Below are positions 1-8,487 of a stretch of DNA of 64,000 bases, one piece after another. Numbering within the stretch: position 1 is the stretch's first letter; every line of letters starts with the position of its first letter. This DNA is from Martinezella rhizogenes (lineage in GTDB: Bacteria; Pseudomonadota; Alphaproteobacteria; Rhizobiales; Rhizobiaceae). The DNA lies in assembly GCF_027460065.1 (NCBI RefSeq), contig NZ_JAPYZZ010000013.1, positions 62,001 through 126,000 on the forward strand, read 5' to 3'. The notes under the pieces were generated by a model that saw nothing but the letters and a program-made list of their open reading frames with translations, did not search any database and had not been told where the DNA came from. The translations under genes were made by a program, and so were the position numbers.

Positions 1-1199
1 ACCTGACGCCCGGCCACCCGATCGTCGTCGCCCATGATCGTGATGGGGTAGATCCACATGTGTTGTTTTACGGCCATTACGACGTCCAACCCGTCGACCC
101 CCTCGATCTCTGGAGCACTGACCCGTTCGCGCCGCAAGTCAAGACCGTTGCCGACGGCACCAAGGTCATTACCGGCCGCGGCGCTTCCGATGATAAAGGG
201 CAGCTTATGACTTTCATCGAAGCATGCCGTGCCTGGCGTCAGGTCGTTGGCAAGCTGCCGATCAGGGTCTCCATCCTTCTCGAAGGCGAGGAAGAGAGCG
301 GTGGCAAGAATTTACCCGCTTTCATCGAAGCGAATAGCGAAGAGCTTAAGGCAGACGTCGCGCTCGTGTGCGATACCGACATGTGGGACCGCCAGACACC
401 TTGCGTCACCACCATGCTGCGCGGGTTCGTGGGCGAGGAGATGACCGTCTTCTGCGCCAACAGGGATTTGCATTCGGGTACATATGGCGGTGCCGCGCGT
501 AATCCGAACCGAATCCTGGCGGAGATCATTGCATCGCTGCATGATGCGGATGGGCGCGTTGCGATCGAAGGCTTTTATGAAGACGTCGCTGAACTGCCGA
601 CCAACGTCAAAGAGCAGTGGCGCGGCCTCGGCTTCGACGACAAAGCGTTTCTTGCTGATGTCGGCCTCTCCCTGCCATCCGGCGAACGAGACCGCTCGGT
701 AATCGAGATGCTCTGGAGCCGTCCCACCTGCGAGATCAACGGTATCTCCGGCGGATATATCGGTGAAGGGTTCAAAACAGTGATACCCGCCAGGGCCGGT
801 GCAAAGATTTCTTTCCGCCTGGTCTCCAACATGGACCCTCGAAAGATCCGGGAATCCTTCAGAACGCATGTGCGCGCCCGCATCCCTCCTGATTGTTCAG
901 TGACCTTCACTGATCATGGTGGGAGCCCGGCGCTCACCGTTCCCTCCGACGGCTCGCTGCTCAACAAAGCCCTTGCTGCGCTCACGCGCGAGTGGGGCAA
1001 ACCTGCCGTCATCATCGGAGATGGTGGCTCAATTCCCGTTGGAGGTGAATGCAAGCGCATTCTGGGCATAGACACCCTCTTTATCGGTTTCGCCCAAAAT
1101 GATGACCGAATTCATTCGCCCAACGAGAAGTACGACCTGATGAGTTTTCACAAAGGCATTCGCAGCTGGGTTCGCTTGCTTGACGCTTTCGCCAGATAG
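1..1199 (+). CDS. M20-family metallopeptidase (dipeptidase-like), 5' end outside the window
   Basis: The reading frame is open from the left edge, so the N-terminus is missing; an internal GTG at 60 is not the likely start. The M20/M28 metal-site signatures are present in order: GHYDVQP (metal His and Asp), GRGASDDKG (bridging Asp), EGEEESGG (catalytic Glu pair), a CDTD motif, the HSGTYGG lid/dimerisation segment and a final IHSPNEK His. These point to a zinc-dependent dipeptidase or carnosinase-like hydrolase acting on dipeptides or N-acyl amino acids. The substrate cannot be read from sequence. Its neighbour at 1248 is convergent and unrelated. The family call is firm; the substrate is unknown. 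Confidence 0.85.
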   Translation, partial: LTPGHPIVVAHDRDGVDPHVLFYGHYDVQPVDPLDLWSTDPFAPQVKTVADGTKVITGRGASDDKGQLMTFIEACRAWRQVVGKLPIRVSILLEGEEESGGKNLPAFIEANSEELKADVALVCDTDMWDRQTPCVTTMLRGFVGEEMTVFCANRDLHSGTYGGAARNPNRILAEIIASLHDADGRVAIEGFYEDVAELPTNVKEQWRGLGFDDKAFLADVGLSLPSGERDRSVIEMLWSRPTCEINGISGGYIGEGFKTVIPARAGAKISFRLVSNMDPRKIRESFRTHVRARIPPDCSVTFTDHGGSPALTVPSDGSLLNKALAALTREWGKPAVIIGDGGSIPVGGECKRILGIDTLFIGFAQNDDRIHSPNEKYDLMSFHKGIRSWVRLLDAFAR

Positions 1200-1247
1200 A
1201 CGCGTTTGGTGCTCTTGCTCTGATTGCTCCGATCCGGACCGGTCACC

Positions 1248-3284
1248 TCAAATATCCTTGGCCAGACGCAGCGCATCGTAGATCGCGGCATGGGTGTTGC
1301 GCGCGGCCACGGCGTCGCCGATCCGGAAGAGCCTGTATGTGCCGGCCGGGTTGCGCTCAATTGTCTGGACCGCTCCCGCGAGCAGGGCGTCGTAGGAGGT
1401 TTCGCCGAGGTTTTTCGAGCCGGGTTTCAGCTCGAAATAAAGCTCGTCCAGCGGCACCGTGCCGTGATTGACGACGATCTGGTCCACGGTTCTTGATTTT
1501 GTCACGCCGCCATAGTCGCTGCCGACATGGGCGATGAGCTGGTTACCGTTTTTTTCGGCGGCTTCCAGCCGGTAGGTGACGGTGAAGGTGACATCGAGTT
1601 TCTGCAGCGCGCGCATGTAGGGAACGAGGTTCATGGCCATGACCTCGGGTGCAAAGGCGCGATCCGGCGTCATGATCTCAACCTTCGCGCCCGTCTTTGC
1701 AAGACATTCGGCGGCCTGCAGGCCGGCATGATCGCCGGCATCATCGAAGACCAGCACATTCGTGCCCGGTTTGACGTCACCGGAGATGATATCCCAGGCG
1801 GAAACGATGAGATCGTTGCCCTTTGACAGTACCTCGGTATGCGGTAATCCGCCGGTGGCGATGATGACGACGTCAGGGTTTTCCGAAAGCACCGTGTCGG
1901 CTTCCGCCCAGCTATTGAAGTGGAAGGTGACGCCGAGCCTTTCGCACTGGCTCATGCGCCAGTCGATAATGCTGATCATTTCGCGGCGGCGCTCGCTTTG
2001 CGCGGTCAGGCGTATCTGGCCGCCGGCATCGTTCGCAGCCTCGAAGACGACAACGTTATGGCCGCGTTCGGCGCAGACACGCGCGGCCTCAAGCCCGGCC
2101 GGACCGGCGCCGACGATAACAACCTTGCGGCGCTGCTCCGCTTTGGTGATCTCGTGCGGCATGGTTTCTTCACGCCCGGTCGCCGCATTGTGGATGCAGA
2201 AGGCGAGGCCGCCCTGGTAGATGCGATCGAGACAATAATTGGCGCCCACGCAGGGGCGAATATCGTCCTCCCGCTTTTCCATGATCTTGCGCACGATATG
2301 CGGGTCCGTCATGTGCGCCCGCGTCATGCCGACCATGTCCACCTTGCCGGACGCGATCGCATGGCGAGCGGTCGCGACGTCCTGGATCTTGGCCGCATGG
2401 AAGGTCGGGAATTGGGTTGCCGCGCGGATTTCGCCGGCAAAATCGAGATGCGGGGCGTTGGCCATGCCCTGAATGGGAATGACGTCGGTCAGGCCGGGAT
2501 CGGTGTCGATATGGCCCCTGATGACGTTGAGATAGTCGATCAGGCCGCTGTCCTTCAGCCGTCTGGAGATTTCGAGACCCTCTGCCTTGCCCGTGCCGCC
2601 CTTAAGACATTCGTCGGCGGTATAACGGACCCCAAGGATGAAATCGTCGCCCACCCGTTTCCGCATCGCCGTGAAGACGTCGAGACAGAAACGCATGCGG
2701 TTTTCCAGAGAGCCGCCATAGGGTCCATCAAGCTCGTTGGTCAGCGGGGAAACAAACTGGTCGATGAGATGACCATAGGCCTCCAGTTCCACCCCGTCCA
2801 TGCCACCGGCCTTCATGCGCTCCGCGGCATCGGCGAAGTCCTTGATGACGCGCTCTATATCCCAATCCTCGATTTTCTTCGGGAAAGCGCGATGCGCCGC
2901 CTCTCGCTGGTGGGAAGGGGCGAGAACCGGCAGCCAGTCGCCCTTGTCCCAGCGGGTGCGACGCCCAAGGTGCGTCAGCTGGATCATGATCGCCGCACCC
3001 TGTTCATGCACGGCGTCGGTCATTTCCCTGATCCAGGGAACGATTTCATCCTTGTAGGCGAGCAGATTGTTGAAGACCGGCGGGCTGTCCCTGGAAACGG
3101 CGGCGGAGCCGGCCGTCATCGTCAAGGCGACACCGCCTTTTGCCCGCTCTACCGTATAGGCGCGGTAGCGCCCCTTCGGCATGCCATCTTCGGGATAGGC
3201 GGGCTCGTGCGAGGTGACGATGATGCGGTTTCGCAGGGTGAGGTGTTTCAGCTGATAAGGCTGAAGAAGGGGATCATTCGACAT
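1248..3284 (-). CDS. Old-yellow-enzyme/trimethylamine-dehydrogenase-type flavin oxidoreductase (N-methylproline demethylase-like)
   Basis: The 678-residue protein has an N-terminal FMN TIM barrel (about 1-340) and a C-terminal FAD/NAD(P) domain beginning at the dinucleotide motif VIVGAGPAGLEAA near residue 390. This is the architecture of 2,4-dienoyl-CoA reductase, trimethylamine dehydrogenase and the StcD-type N-methylproline demethylases of stachydrine catabolism. The overall sequence looks closest to the last group, from memory. The linker that normally carries four cluster cysteines has Cys345, Cys351 and Cys363, but the usual second ligand is Ala348. The start ATG follows a GGAG. A TetR gene is transcribed divergently and probably controls it. 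The family is firm; demethylation of an N-methylated amino acid is an inference. Confidence 0.8.
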   Translation of the reverse strand: MSNDPLLQPYQLKHLTLRNRIIVTSHEPAYPEDGMPKGRYRAYTVERAKGGVALTMTAGSAAVSRDSPPVFNNLLAYKDEIVPWIREMTDAVHEQGAAIMIQLTHLGRRTRWDKGDWLPVLAPSHQREAAHRAFPKKIEDWDIERVIKDFADAAERMKAGGMDGVELEAYGHLIDQFVSPLTNELDGPYGGSLENRMRFCLDVFTAMRKRVGDDFILGVRYTADECLKGGTGKAEGLEISRRLKDSGLIDYLNVIRGHIDTDPGLTDVIPIQGMANAPHLDFAGEIRAATQFPTFHAAKIQDVATARHAIASGKVDMVGMTRAHMTDPHIVRKIMEKREDDIRPCVGANYCLDRIYQGGLAFCIHNAATGREETMPHEITKAEQRRKVVIVGAGPAGLEAARVCAERGHNVVVFEAANDAGGQIRLTAQSERRREMISIIDWRMSQCERLGVTFHFNSWAEADTVLSENPDVVIIATGGLPHTEVLSKGNDLIVSAWDIISGDVKPGTNVLVFDDAGDHAGLQAAECLAKTGAKVEIMTPDRAFAPEVMAMNLVPYMRALQKLDVTFTVTYRLEAAEKNGNQLIAHVGSDYGGVTKSRTVDQIVVNHGTVPLDELYFELKPGSKNLGETSYDALLAGAVQTIERNPAGTYRLFRIGDAVAARNTHAAIYDALRLAKDI

Positions 3285-3339
3285 GCGCCATGCTCCACAG
3301 ACGTTTCATGGGAGGAGGCTAAGCGGAAATGTACATATG

Positions 3340-3365
3340 TGTCAATTAAGAAAACACAGGTGTTT
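3340..3365. promoter_or_regulatory. Putative operator and promoter elements between the oxidoreductase and tetR genes
   Basis: A perfect inverted repeat, AAACAC-AG-GTGTTT, occupies 3352-3365. Next to it, TTGACA on the minus strand (3345-3340) could be the -35 element of the oxidoreductase promoter, although the matching -10 is weak. The site lies in the divergent gap, as expected for TetR-type control. Binding is an inference. Confidence 0.4.
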
Positions 3366-3428
3366 ATCACGTCGACACAGCTGAACATTCGCCTTGTCGC
3401 GTCTAGGCTGATTTGATAGGAAATCATC

Positions 3429-4061
3429 ATGGAAGCGACATTGAACGAGACAGGCTGGCGCGGTTCGTATGAGGGGTGGCTTGAGGCCGCCTATCAGGCC
3501 CTGCTGGAATCGGGTGTGGATTCCGTCAAGATTCTGCCCCTGGCTAAAAAGCTCAACCTGTCGCGCACGAGCTTTTACTGGTTCTTCAAGGACAGGGAGG
3601 AGCTGCTGGCCGCGCTGGTCTCACGCTGGCGTGAGAAGAACACCGGCAGTATCATCAGGCAGTCGGAGGCTTATGCCGAAACGCTGGCCGAAGCCATGCT
3701 GAATATTTTCGACTGCTGGCTGGATCCCTCGCTTTTCGACAGCCGCTTTGAATTTGCGGTTCGAAGCTGGGCTCTCCAGTCGGATGAGATTCTCGCGGAA
3801 GTCGGCAAAGCCGACGACATGAGGATGGCGGCGCTTTCCCGCATGTTCATGCGTTTCGGCCATGGTGAAACCATGGCGGATGTGCGGGCCCGCACCACCT
3901 ATCTCGTGCAGATCGGCTATATTTCCATGCAGTCAGAGGAAGATGTGGCGGTGCGGATGCAGAGGATTCCCGACTATATCGCTATCTATACCGGTGAGGT
4001 GGCGCAGCAGCGCGAGCTTGACCGGTTTTATGCGAGACATGGTTACAGGCCGGGTTCGTAG
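3429..4061 (+). CDS. TetR/AcrR-family transcriptional regulator
   Basis: This 210-residue protein has a typical N-terminal TetR helix-turn-helix at about residues 15-60 (a GVDSVKILPLAKKLNLSRTS-type segment followed by FYWFFKDREELL). The C-terminal part is a helical ligand-binding and dimerisation domain. The ATG at 3429 begins just after the intergenic palindrome. It is divergent from the flavin oxidoreductase gene, so local control of that enzyme is the simplest reading. The ligand is not known. It could instead act on other loci. Confidence 0.85.
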   Translation: MEATLNETGWRGSYEGWLEAAYQALLESGVDSVKILPLAKKLNLSRTSFYWFFKDREELLAALVSRWREKNTGSIIRQSEAYAETLAEAMLNIFDCWLDPSLFDSRFEFAVRSWALQSDEILAEVGKADDMRMAALSRMFMRFGHGETMADVRARTTYLVQIGYISMQSEEDVAVRMQRIPDYIAIYTGEVAQQRELDRFYARHGYRPGS

Positions 4062-4210
4062 GCTGAGAGCCTGTTTGCCGGAAACGTCTGTTGCAGCGCT
4101 GCCCCAGCCATGTAGAGAATGACGCACCGACCCTCTGGCTTCCTGCAATGTAGCTGCAACATTCACCGACCAGTGGTGGGAATGGCAAGAATTCATCTTG
4201 GGGAACGTCA

Positions 4211-4885
4211 TTGCGCATCTTGCTTCTTGAGGATGAACCCGAAATGGCGCGCGCGCTTCTGGAAGCCTTGCGCCGGCGGGATGTGCTTGCCGATCATGTC
4301 AGCACCATCAGCGACGCCGATGCTCTTGCGCGTGACGGCTCCTACGATGTGCTGGTTCTGGATCGCCGTCTTCCCGATGGCGAGGGGCTGAACCTCGTGG
4401 CTTCACTTCGCCGCAGCAAACATTCCGTGCCTATCCTTGTTCTGACGGCACTCGGAAGTGTCGATCACCGTGTCGACGGGCTCGATGCCGGGGCGGATGA
4501 TTATCTTGCCAAGCCTTTTGCAATCGAGGAACTGCTCGCCCGTCTGAGAGCGCTTCACAGGCGTGGCCCCTCGCTTTCCGACAAATATGAGCATTTCGGA
4601 AATCTGAGCATCGATCCCCGCAGCAATGAAGTCAGCGTCGCCGGTTCCGTCATCGAATTGCGGCGGCGGGAATATCTGGTGCTGGAGGCCCTGATGCGCC
4701 GTCCGAACCGCATTGTCACCCGGTCAAACCTGATCGAGGCCGTCTACACGCTGGATGACGAGATCGAGTCCAATGCTCTCGACGCCCATATTTCCCGCAT
4801 CCGTAAGAAGCTGGCACAGGCGGAAGCGACGGTGGAGATAAGAGCCGTGCGCAATATCGGTTACCTCGTCCGGTTGAAGACATGA
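4211..4885 (+). CDS. OmpR-family response regulator
   Basis: The protein has 224 residues with a receiver domain at 1-120: acidic Asp8, phospho-acceptor Asp51 in LVLDRRLPDG, Thr79 and Lys101 in YLAKPF. A winged-helix DNA-binding domain follows at about 130-222 and ends in the usual VRNIGYLV signature. The start is TTG at 4211, six bases after a GGGGAA. Its 3' end overlaps the ATG of the histidine kinase by four bases (ATGA), so the two are translationally coupled partners. The stimulus is unknown. The downstream outer-membrane protein gene is one candidate target. Confidence 0.9.
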   Translation: MRILLLEDEPEMARALLEALRRRDVLADHVSTISDADALARDGSYDVLVLDRRLPDGEGLNLVASLRRSKHSVPILVLTALGSVDHRVDGLDAGADDYLAKPFAIEELLARLRALHRRGPSLSDKYEHFGNLSIDPRSNEVSVAGSVIELRRREYLVLEALMRRPNRIVTRSNLIEAVYTLDDEIESNALDAHISRIRKKLAQAEATVEIRAVRNIGYLVRLKT

Positions 4886-6318
4886 AGAAGGCACATGATC
4901 GATCCCTGCGATGGGGGCTGATGAAGCGTCTTTTCGCCTTGCAGGCCTTCCTGCTCGTCCTTTTCGTCATCCTTCTCATCGGCTGGATATGGATCATTGA
5001 TCCGCGGCTCGAAGGTGCGAATGAAGAGTCTGCCCGCATTGTCGCGGAGAGCGTGACAAAGGATGGACAGGGCAGGCCGCAACTATCTGCGACGCCGGAA
5101 CTGGCGGAGCTGAAACGGCGATATCCGAATCTGTGGTTTGTGGTGCGGGACACCAAGGACATCGTCCTGCAATATGGTGTTGTTCCGGCACCTGTCCTGT
5201 CGGCGGCCTTTCCATGGAGTTTTGACCGCGCGCGGCTGGAGGCTGCCGGTACAGTGCGCGCCACCGTGGAAAACCGCGATACATCCGCCGGGCGGCTTCA
5301 GTTCATTGCCGGAACAGAAGAGGGAATCCCCAATGACGGCCTGAGTATCTGGATCAATGTCCAGCTTGATCTGGAAAAGGATGCCGAGGGCGCCATTCGC
5401 TGGCTGACCGTGCTGCCGGCGCTCGGCTTCATCATTCTGATCGCCGTCGTGCCGATGCTGATCCTGACGGGCATCGCGACACTGCTCGTGACCCCACGGG
5501 CGGTCGGGCGATCCCTAAGCGGACTGATGGAGACCGTGAAGCAGGCGCAGTCCATCGATTTCGAGAACCGTTCCGCCCGCATCGACCGTTCGAAAGTCCC
5601 GCTTGAAATCATCCCGCTGGTGGATGCCTTCAATGTTGCGCTTTCGAGGCTTGATGACGGGTATAATCGCCGTAACCGCTTTCTGGCCGATGCGGCGCAT
5701 GAGCTGAGGACGCCGATCGCAATCGTGCGGACCAGAGCCGATCTTTTGCCCGATGACGCGCTGAGCCGTCAGATCCGGGCGGATATCGATCGCCTCACCC
5801 GGGTCGCGCATCAATTGCTGGAAATGCAGGCCGTGGGTGCGGTGGAACTGCCTGCGGAGCCGTGCGATCTCAATCAACTTGTCGAGCGCATCGCGACCGA
5901 TCTCGCACCGATTGCGATGGACGCCGGTTACGAGTTCGATTTTGAACCAAGCGTGGGTACGGCGATCTTTACCGTGCAGGCGTCGATCATCGAGATGGCG
6001 GTCGTCAACCTCGTTCGCAATGCAATTGATCATGCCGGTGGCAGGGGGGCAATCACGATCCGGATCGACGCTGCGGGTGCCATCGAGGTCTGCGACGAAG
6101 GGCCGGGTATACCGGTTCCGGAGCGCAGCCAGGTATTCGAGCCGTTTCACCGCATCAACACGAATTCGCCGGGGGCTGGCCTTGGGTTGAATCTGGTCCA
6201 GAAGGCGGCCGAGCTTCATCGTGGCCGTGTTCTGTTCCTTGATCTCTATCCCGGCTTCTGCGTGCGGCTGGAAATCCGTTCCGCTGTCTCGAAAGGTGCG
6301 GCGATCGGAAATCCTTAA
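4882..6318 (+). CDS. Membrane sensor histidine kinase
   Basis: The 478-residue protein has one transmembrane segment near residues 17-39, a sensor region of about 140 residues, a second segment near 178-202, and then linker and kinase core. The H-box ADAAHELRTPIA places the phosphorylated His at 273. The N-box (NLVRNAIDH), the G1 box (DEGPGIP) and the G2 box (GAGLGLNLV) are intact. It is the cognate kinase of the overlapping response regulator. The periplasmic sensor has no feature I recognise, so the signal is open. Confidence 0.9.
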   Translation: MKKAHDRSLRWGLMKRLFALQAFLLVLFVILLIGWIWIIDPRLEGANEESARIVAESVTKDGQGRPQLSATPELAELKRRYPNLWFVVRDTKDIVLQYGVVPAPVLSAAFPWSFDRARLEAAGTVRATVENRDTSAGRLQFIAGTEEGIPNDGLSIWINVQLDLEKDAEGAIRWLTVLPALGFIILIAVVPMLILTGIATLLVTPRAVGRSLSGLMETVKQAQSIDFENRSARIDRSKVPLEIIPLVDAFNVALSRLDDGYNRRNRFLADAAHELRTPIAIVRTRADLLPDDALSRQIRADIDRLTRVAHQLLEMQAVGAVELPAEPCDLNQLVERIATDLAPIAMDAGYEFDFEPSVGTAIFTVQASIIEMAVVNLVRNAIDHAGGRGAITIRIDAAGAIEVCDEGPGIPVPERSQVFEPFHRINTNSPGAGLGLNLVQKAAELHRGRVLFLDLYPGFCVRLEIRSAVSKGAAIGNP

Positions 6319-6350
6319 AATATGGTTAAAGAAATTCTTCTAACCATATT
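6319..6350. repeat. AT-rich 15-bp imperfect palindrome directly after the kinase stop codon
   Basis: The arms AATATGGTTA (6319-6328) and TAACCATATT (6341-6350) match perfectly. The interior continues the symmetry as AAGAA-A-TTCTT with one extra base. There is no GC stem and no clean T-tract, so it is not a standard terminator. It could be a protein-binding site for the outer-membrane protein gene at 6558 or a weak transcript end. Confidence 0.5.
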
Positions 6351-6557
6351 AAATAAATCAATTATTTCTAATAAAACTGGTCGCGTGCAATGCAGGCGCA
6401 ATTCTCGCGGGGAAAATGCCCGTATCTGCTGAGCTCATCGGCATGTCATGCCGATTGGGCGCAGGAGACGAACGGGAACCGGTTTCCGGTTCTTCAACGC
6501 GAACTGAAACCTTGCGGGCGCCAGACCTTGGCGCAGCGGTTTCGTCTGGAGTCATTC

Positions 6558-7193
6558 ATGCCGATCATCAAGAAATCGCTTGCCGCCGTCACTATCGCCG
6601 TCGCGGTCGCGGTTGCGGGCAATGCATATTCCGCCGATCTCACCAACTACAATACGCAGCAATCCTTCGACTACGGCAATCAGCCGGCTTTCTCATGGAG
6701 CGGAGCCTATGTCGGCGCGCATGGTGGCGTCGCCTCTCCGAAATTCAGTCCACTGGCCAGCGGCCGTGGCCTGACGGGTGGTGTTCAGGCGGGGTATAAT
6801 TTCCAGTTCGGCTCCGGCGTCGTCGGTGCGGAAGTGGAAGGCTCCTATCTTGGAAACGATGCGCGTGTGCCGAACGGCCGGTTGCGTGAGCGTTTCCGGG
6901 GTGCGGCCAAGTTAAAGGCCGGTGTGGCGCTCGACCACACGCTTCTTTATGGTACGGCCGGCCTGACCACGACGAAGTTTAAGGATGGCAATGGCGTGAC
7001 GGGTCCCGACGGCTGGAAACAGGGGTATCTGGTTGGTGCCGGTGTCGAACAGAGCTTTGGCGGCGGCCTGTCGGCAAAGTTTGAATATAATTATGTGAAT
7101 ACGGGAAATGTGGCCACGACGACATCCAGCGGCAGGTCGAAGACCGATGTCAGCGATCACGTCATCAAGGCCGGTCTGAACTATCGCTTCTGA
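6558..7193 (+). CDS. Small outer-membrane beta-barrel protein (Omp25/31-like)
   Basis: Starting at the ATG at 6558, six bases after a GGAG, gives 211 residues. A longer frame reaches 6390 but lacks a signal-like start. Residues 1-29 are a clear signal peptide (MPIIKKSL, then a hydrophobic Ala/Val stretch ending ANAYS-type). The mature part starts with W-S-G-A-Y-V-G-A-H-G-G and ends in an aromatic residue (NYRF), with alternating strands typical of the eight-stranded Omp25/OmpA-like barrels of Rhizobiales. It probably has a structural or surface role. The neighbouring two-component system or the AT-rich palindrome upstream may control it. Confidence 0.8.
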   Translation: MPIIKKSLAAVTIAVAVAVAGNAYSADLTNYNTQQSFDYGNQPAFSWSGAYVGAHGGVASPKFSPLASGRGLTGGVQAGYNFQFGSGVVGAEVEGSYLGNDARVPNGRLRERFRGAAKLKAGVALDHTLLYGTAGLTTTKFKDGNGVTGPDGWKQGYLVGAGVEQSFGGGLSAKFEYNYVNTGNVATTTSSGRSKTDVSDHVIKAGLNYRF

Positions 7194-7228
7194 TCGGCCC
7201 GTTCCATGGAGGCTTCCAGGGAGAATTC

Positions 7229-7263
7229 AAAAAATACCGCCGCTTTCAACGTGGAAGCGGCGG
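7229..7263 (-). terminator. Rho-independent terminator of the minus-strand lipoprotein gene
   Basis: A perfect 9-bp GC-rich stem (CCGCCGCTT at 7237-7245 with AAGCGGCGG at 7255-7263) is followed, reading the minus strand, by a T-rich tract (complement of 7229-7236). It lies about 65 bases past the lipoprotein stop. On the plus strand the same hairpin also follows the Omp gene but lacks a T-tract. Confidence 0.75.
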
Positions 7264-7327
7264 CAGAACGCCGCGGAGCGCAAAACAGGCGGGCGGCGGC
7301 GGACCGAAATCGGAGACGCAGGAAGGA

Positions 7328-7717
7328 TCACTCGCATTCGAGTGAAGGCTGCCGGAAACTCGTCACATACCATTCGCTGCCGGAATTGCGGGTGTAGAAT
7401 GTATAATAACAATCGATGCGCTCGACATAACCGGGTGTTTCCGACACTTCATAACGTTCGCCACGCCGTGTCGTCCGCACTTCTCCGCTTGAGGAGCCGG
7501 CGACAACCTGCGTTTTGTTCTTGCGCCATTGATAGGCCTGCTGGCCGGGGCCGAGGCTGTAAATATTGTCCGGCGGGCCGTAATCCAGCATCACGCTGGT
7601 GATGGGCGCGCCGATATAGCTTTTCATGACGGTTGACGCGCAGGCCGTCAGCAGCAGCGATGCGCCGGCGACGAGGAAGATTGCTGCCGGGACGGCCACT
7701 GACGATCTCTCAGGCAT
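7328..7717 (-). CDS. Small lipoprotein, possibly BamE/SmpA-like fold
   Basis: From the ATG at 7717, preceded by AAGGAA, the protein has 129 residues. Its signal peptide ends in the lipobox LTAC, giving Cys26 as the lipidated residue. The mature domain contains GAPITSVMLDYGPPDN and a YQWRK segment, a pattern reminiscent of small BamE-like lipoproteins. This resemblance is from memory and is weak. Two further cysteines, one in DCYYT and one in the C-terminal LECE, could form a disulfide. It stands alone, with a terminator behind it. The lipoprotein call is firm; the function is unknown. Confidence 0.75.
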   Translation of the reverse strand: MPERSSVAVPAAIFLVAGASLLLTACASTVMKSYIGAPITSVMLDYGPPDNIYSLGPGQQAYQWRKNKTQVVAGSSSGEVRTTRRGERYEVSETPGYVERIDCYYTFYTRNSGSEWYVTSFRQPSLECE

Positions 7718-7850
7718 GGGATTCCTTTCATCCGCGTGAGGTTTCGCGAGGATAGGAATCGGCCATTGCAGATACATTGCATGCAAAGACCCTGCGGGGG
7801 TTTGGTTTGCTGTTTCCGGCTCCAGCGACAGCAGCGCTCTGGCGCCGCTC

Positions 7851-8348
7851 TCAGAGACCGGCGATATTGAGGCCGATATGGCGCAGGATGCTCTTGAAAA
7901 GCTTCACCTCGGCCGGGTCGAGGCCTTCAATCGCGGTTTTTTCGAACATGGCTGCGATGGGCATGAGCTCGTCCGCAAGTTCCTCGCCCTTTGTCGTCAG
8001 GGTGATGCGTACGATGCGGGCGTTGTCGGCAGGCCGCTCGCGGCTGACGAGATTGCGCCGCACCATCAGCCCCACCAGTCGCGACAGGGTGGAAATTTCC
8101 ACCGACACCATGTCCGAAAGCTCGGTCAGCGTCTTGCTTTCCTGTTGTCGCAATGTCGCCAGCACGCGGTACATCGGCAGCGTGATGTCGTAGGACGTCA
8201 GCCTCACGGAAAAACGCTCGCCCAGCCGAACGCCCACCCAGTTGAGCAGGTAGGGTACCGAGTCGGTGAAGTGATAAGACACGAGCAAATCCCCGTTTGA
8301 GAACCATCTGCGCAGATGCTGATGTGCGCTTATCGGCTGTACCGGCAC
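7851..8348 (-). CDS. graR: MarR-family regulator of the resorcylate cluster
   Basis: This 165-residue winged-helix protein starts with GTG at 8348 after a GGATG. The DNA-binding core spans about 60-125: LTELSDMVSVEISTLSRLV recognition helices, then the wing R-P-A-D-N-A-R-I-V-R-I-T-L-T. It is divergent from graD, and its position matches GraR in the graRDAFCBEK cluster of Rhizobium sp. MTP-10005. A palindrome in the divergent gap (8426-8452) has a close relative before graK (13661-13681). Together these suggest a repressor released by a pathway aromatic. The identity is by synteny and family. Confidence 0.85.
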   Translation of the reverse strand: MPVQPISAHQHLRRWFSNGDLLVSYHFTDSVPYLLNWVGVRLGERFSVRLTSYDITLPMYRVLATLRQQESKTLTELSDMVSVEISTLSRLVGLMVRRNLVSRERPADNARIVRITLTTKGEELADELMPIAAMFEKTAIEGLDPAEVKLFKSILRHIGLNIAGL

Positions 8349-8425
8349 AATTCATCCGTTTCAATAGCTTCGCTCCAAAACGCCGGGGAATGGCTGGATT
8401 CCCGGCCATATAAAATGACGAAAAA

Positions 8426-8452
8426 CATTTGCATTGACAAATGTTGCAAATG
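8426..8452. promoter_or_regulatory. Palindromic operator in the graR-graD divergent promoter
   Basis: CATTTGCA (8426-8433) and TGCAAATG (8445-8452) form an inverted repeat. A nested CATTTG/CAAATG pair lies at 8426-8431 and 8438-8443. A TTGACA at 8434-8439, a possible -35 for graD, sits inside the palindrome, so binding would block the promoter. The same words recur before graK. Confidence 0.6.
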
Positions 8453-8487
8453 AAAATAAATAGAAACACAGGATTTGGGAGGATCTC

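Noticed and set aside
1920-3416. Plus-strand open frame of about 500 codons opposite the flavin oxidoreductase
   Set aside because: It is a shadow of the minus-strand gene, with no ribosome-binding site and no recognisable domain, and it overruns the divergent promoter region.
7237-7263. Terminator for the plus-strand Omp gene
   Set aside because: The T-tract lies only on the minus-strand side of the stem, so the element is assigned to the lipoprotein gene; it could still slow plus-strand transcription.
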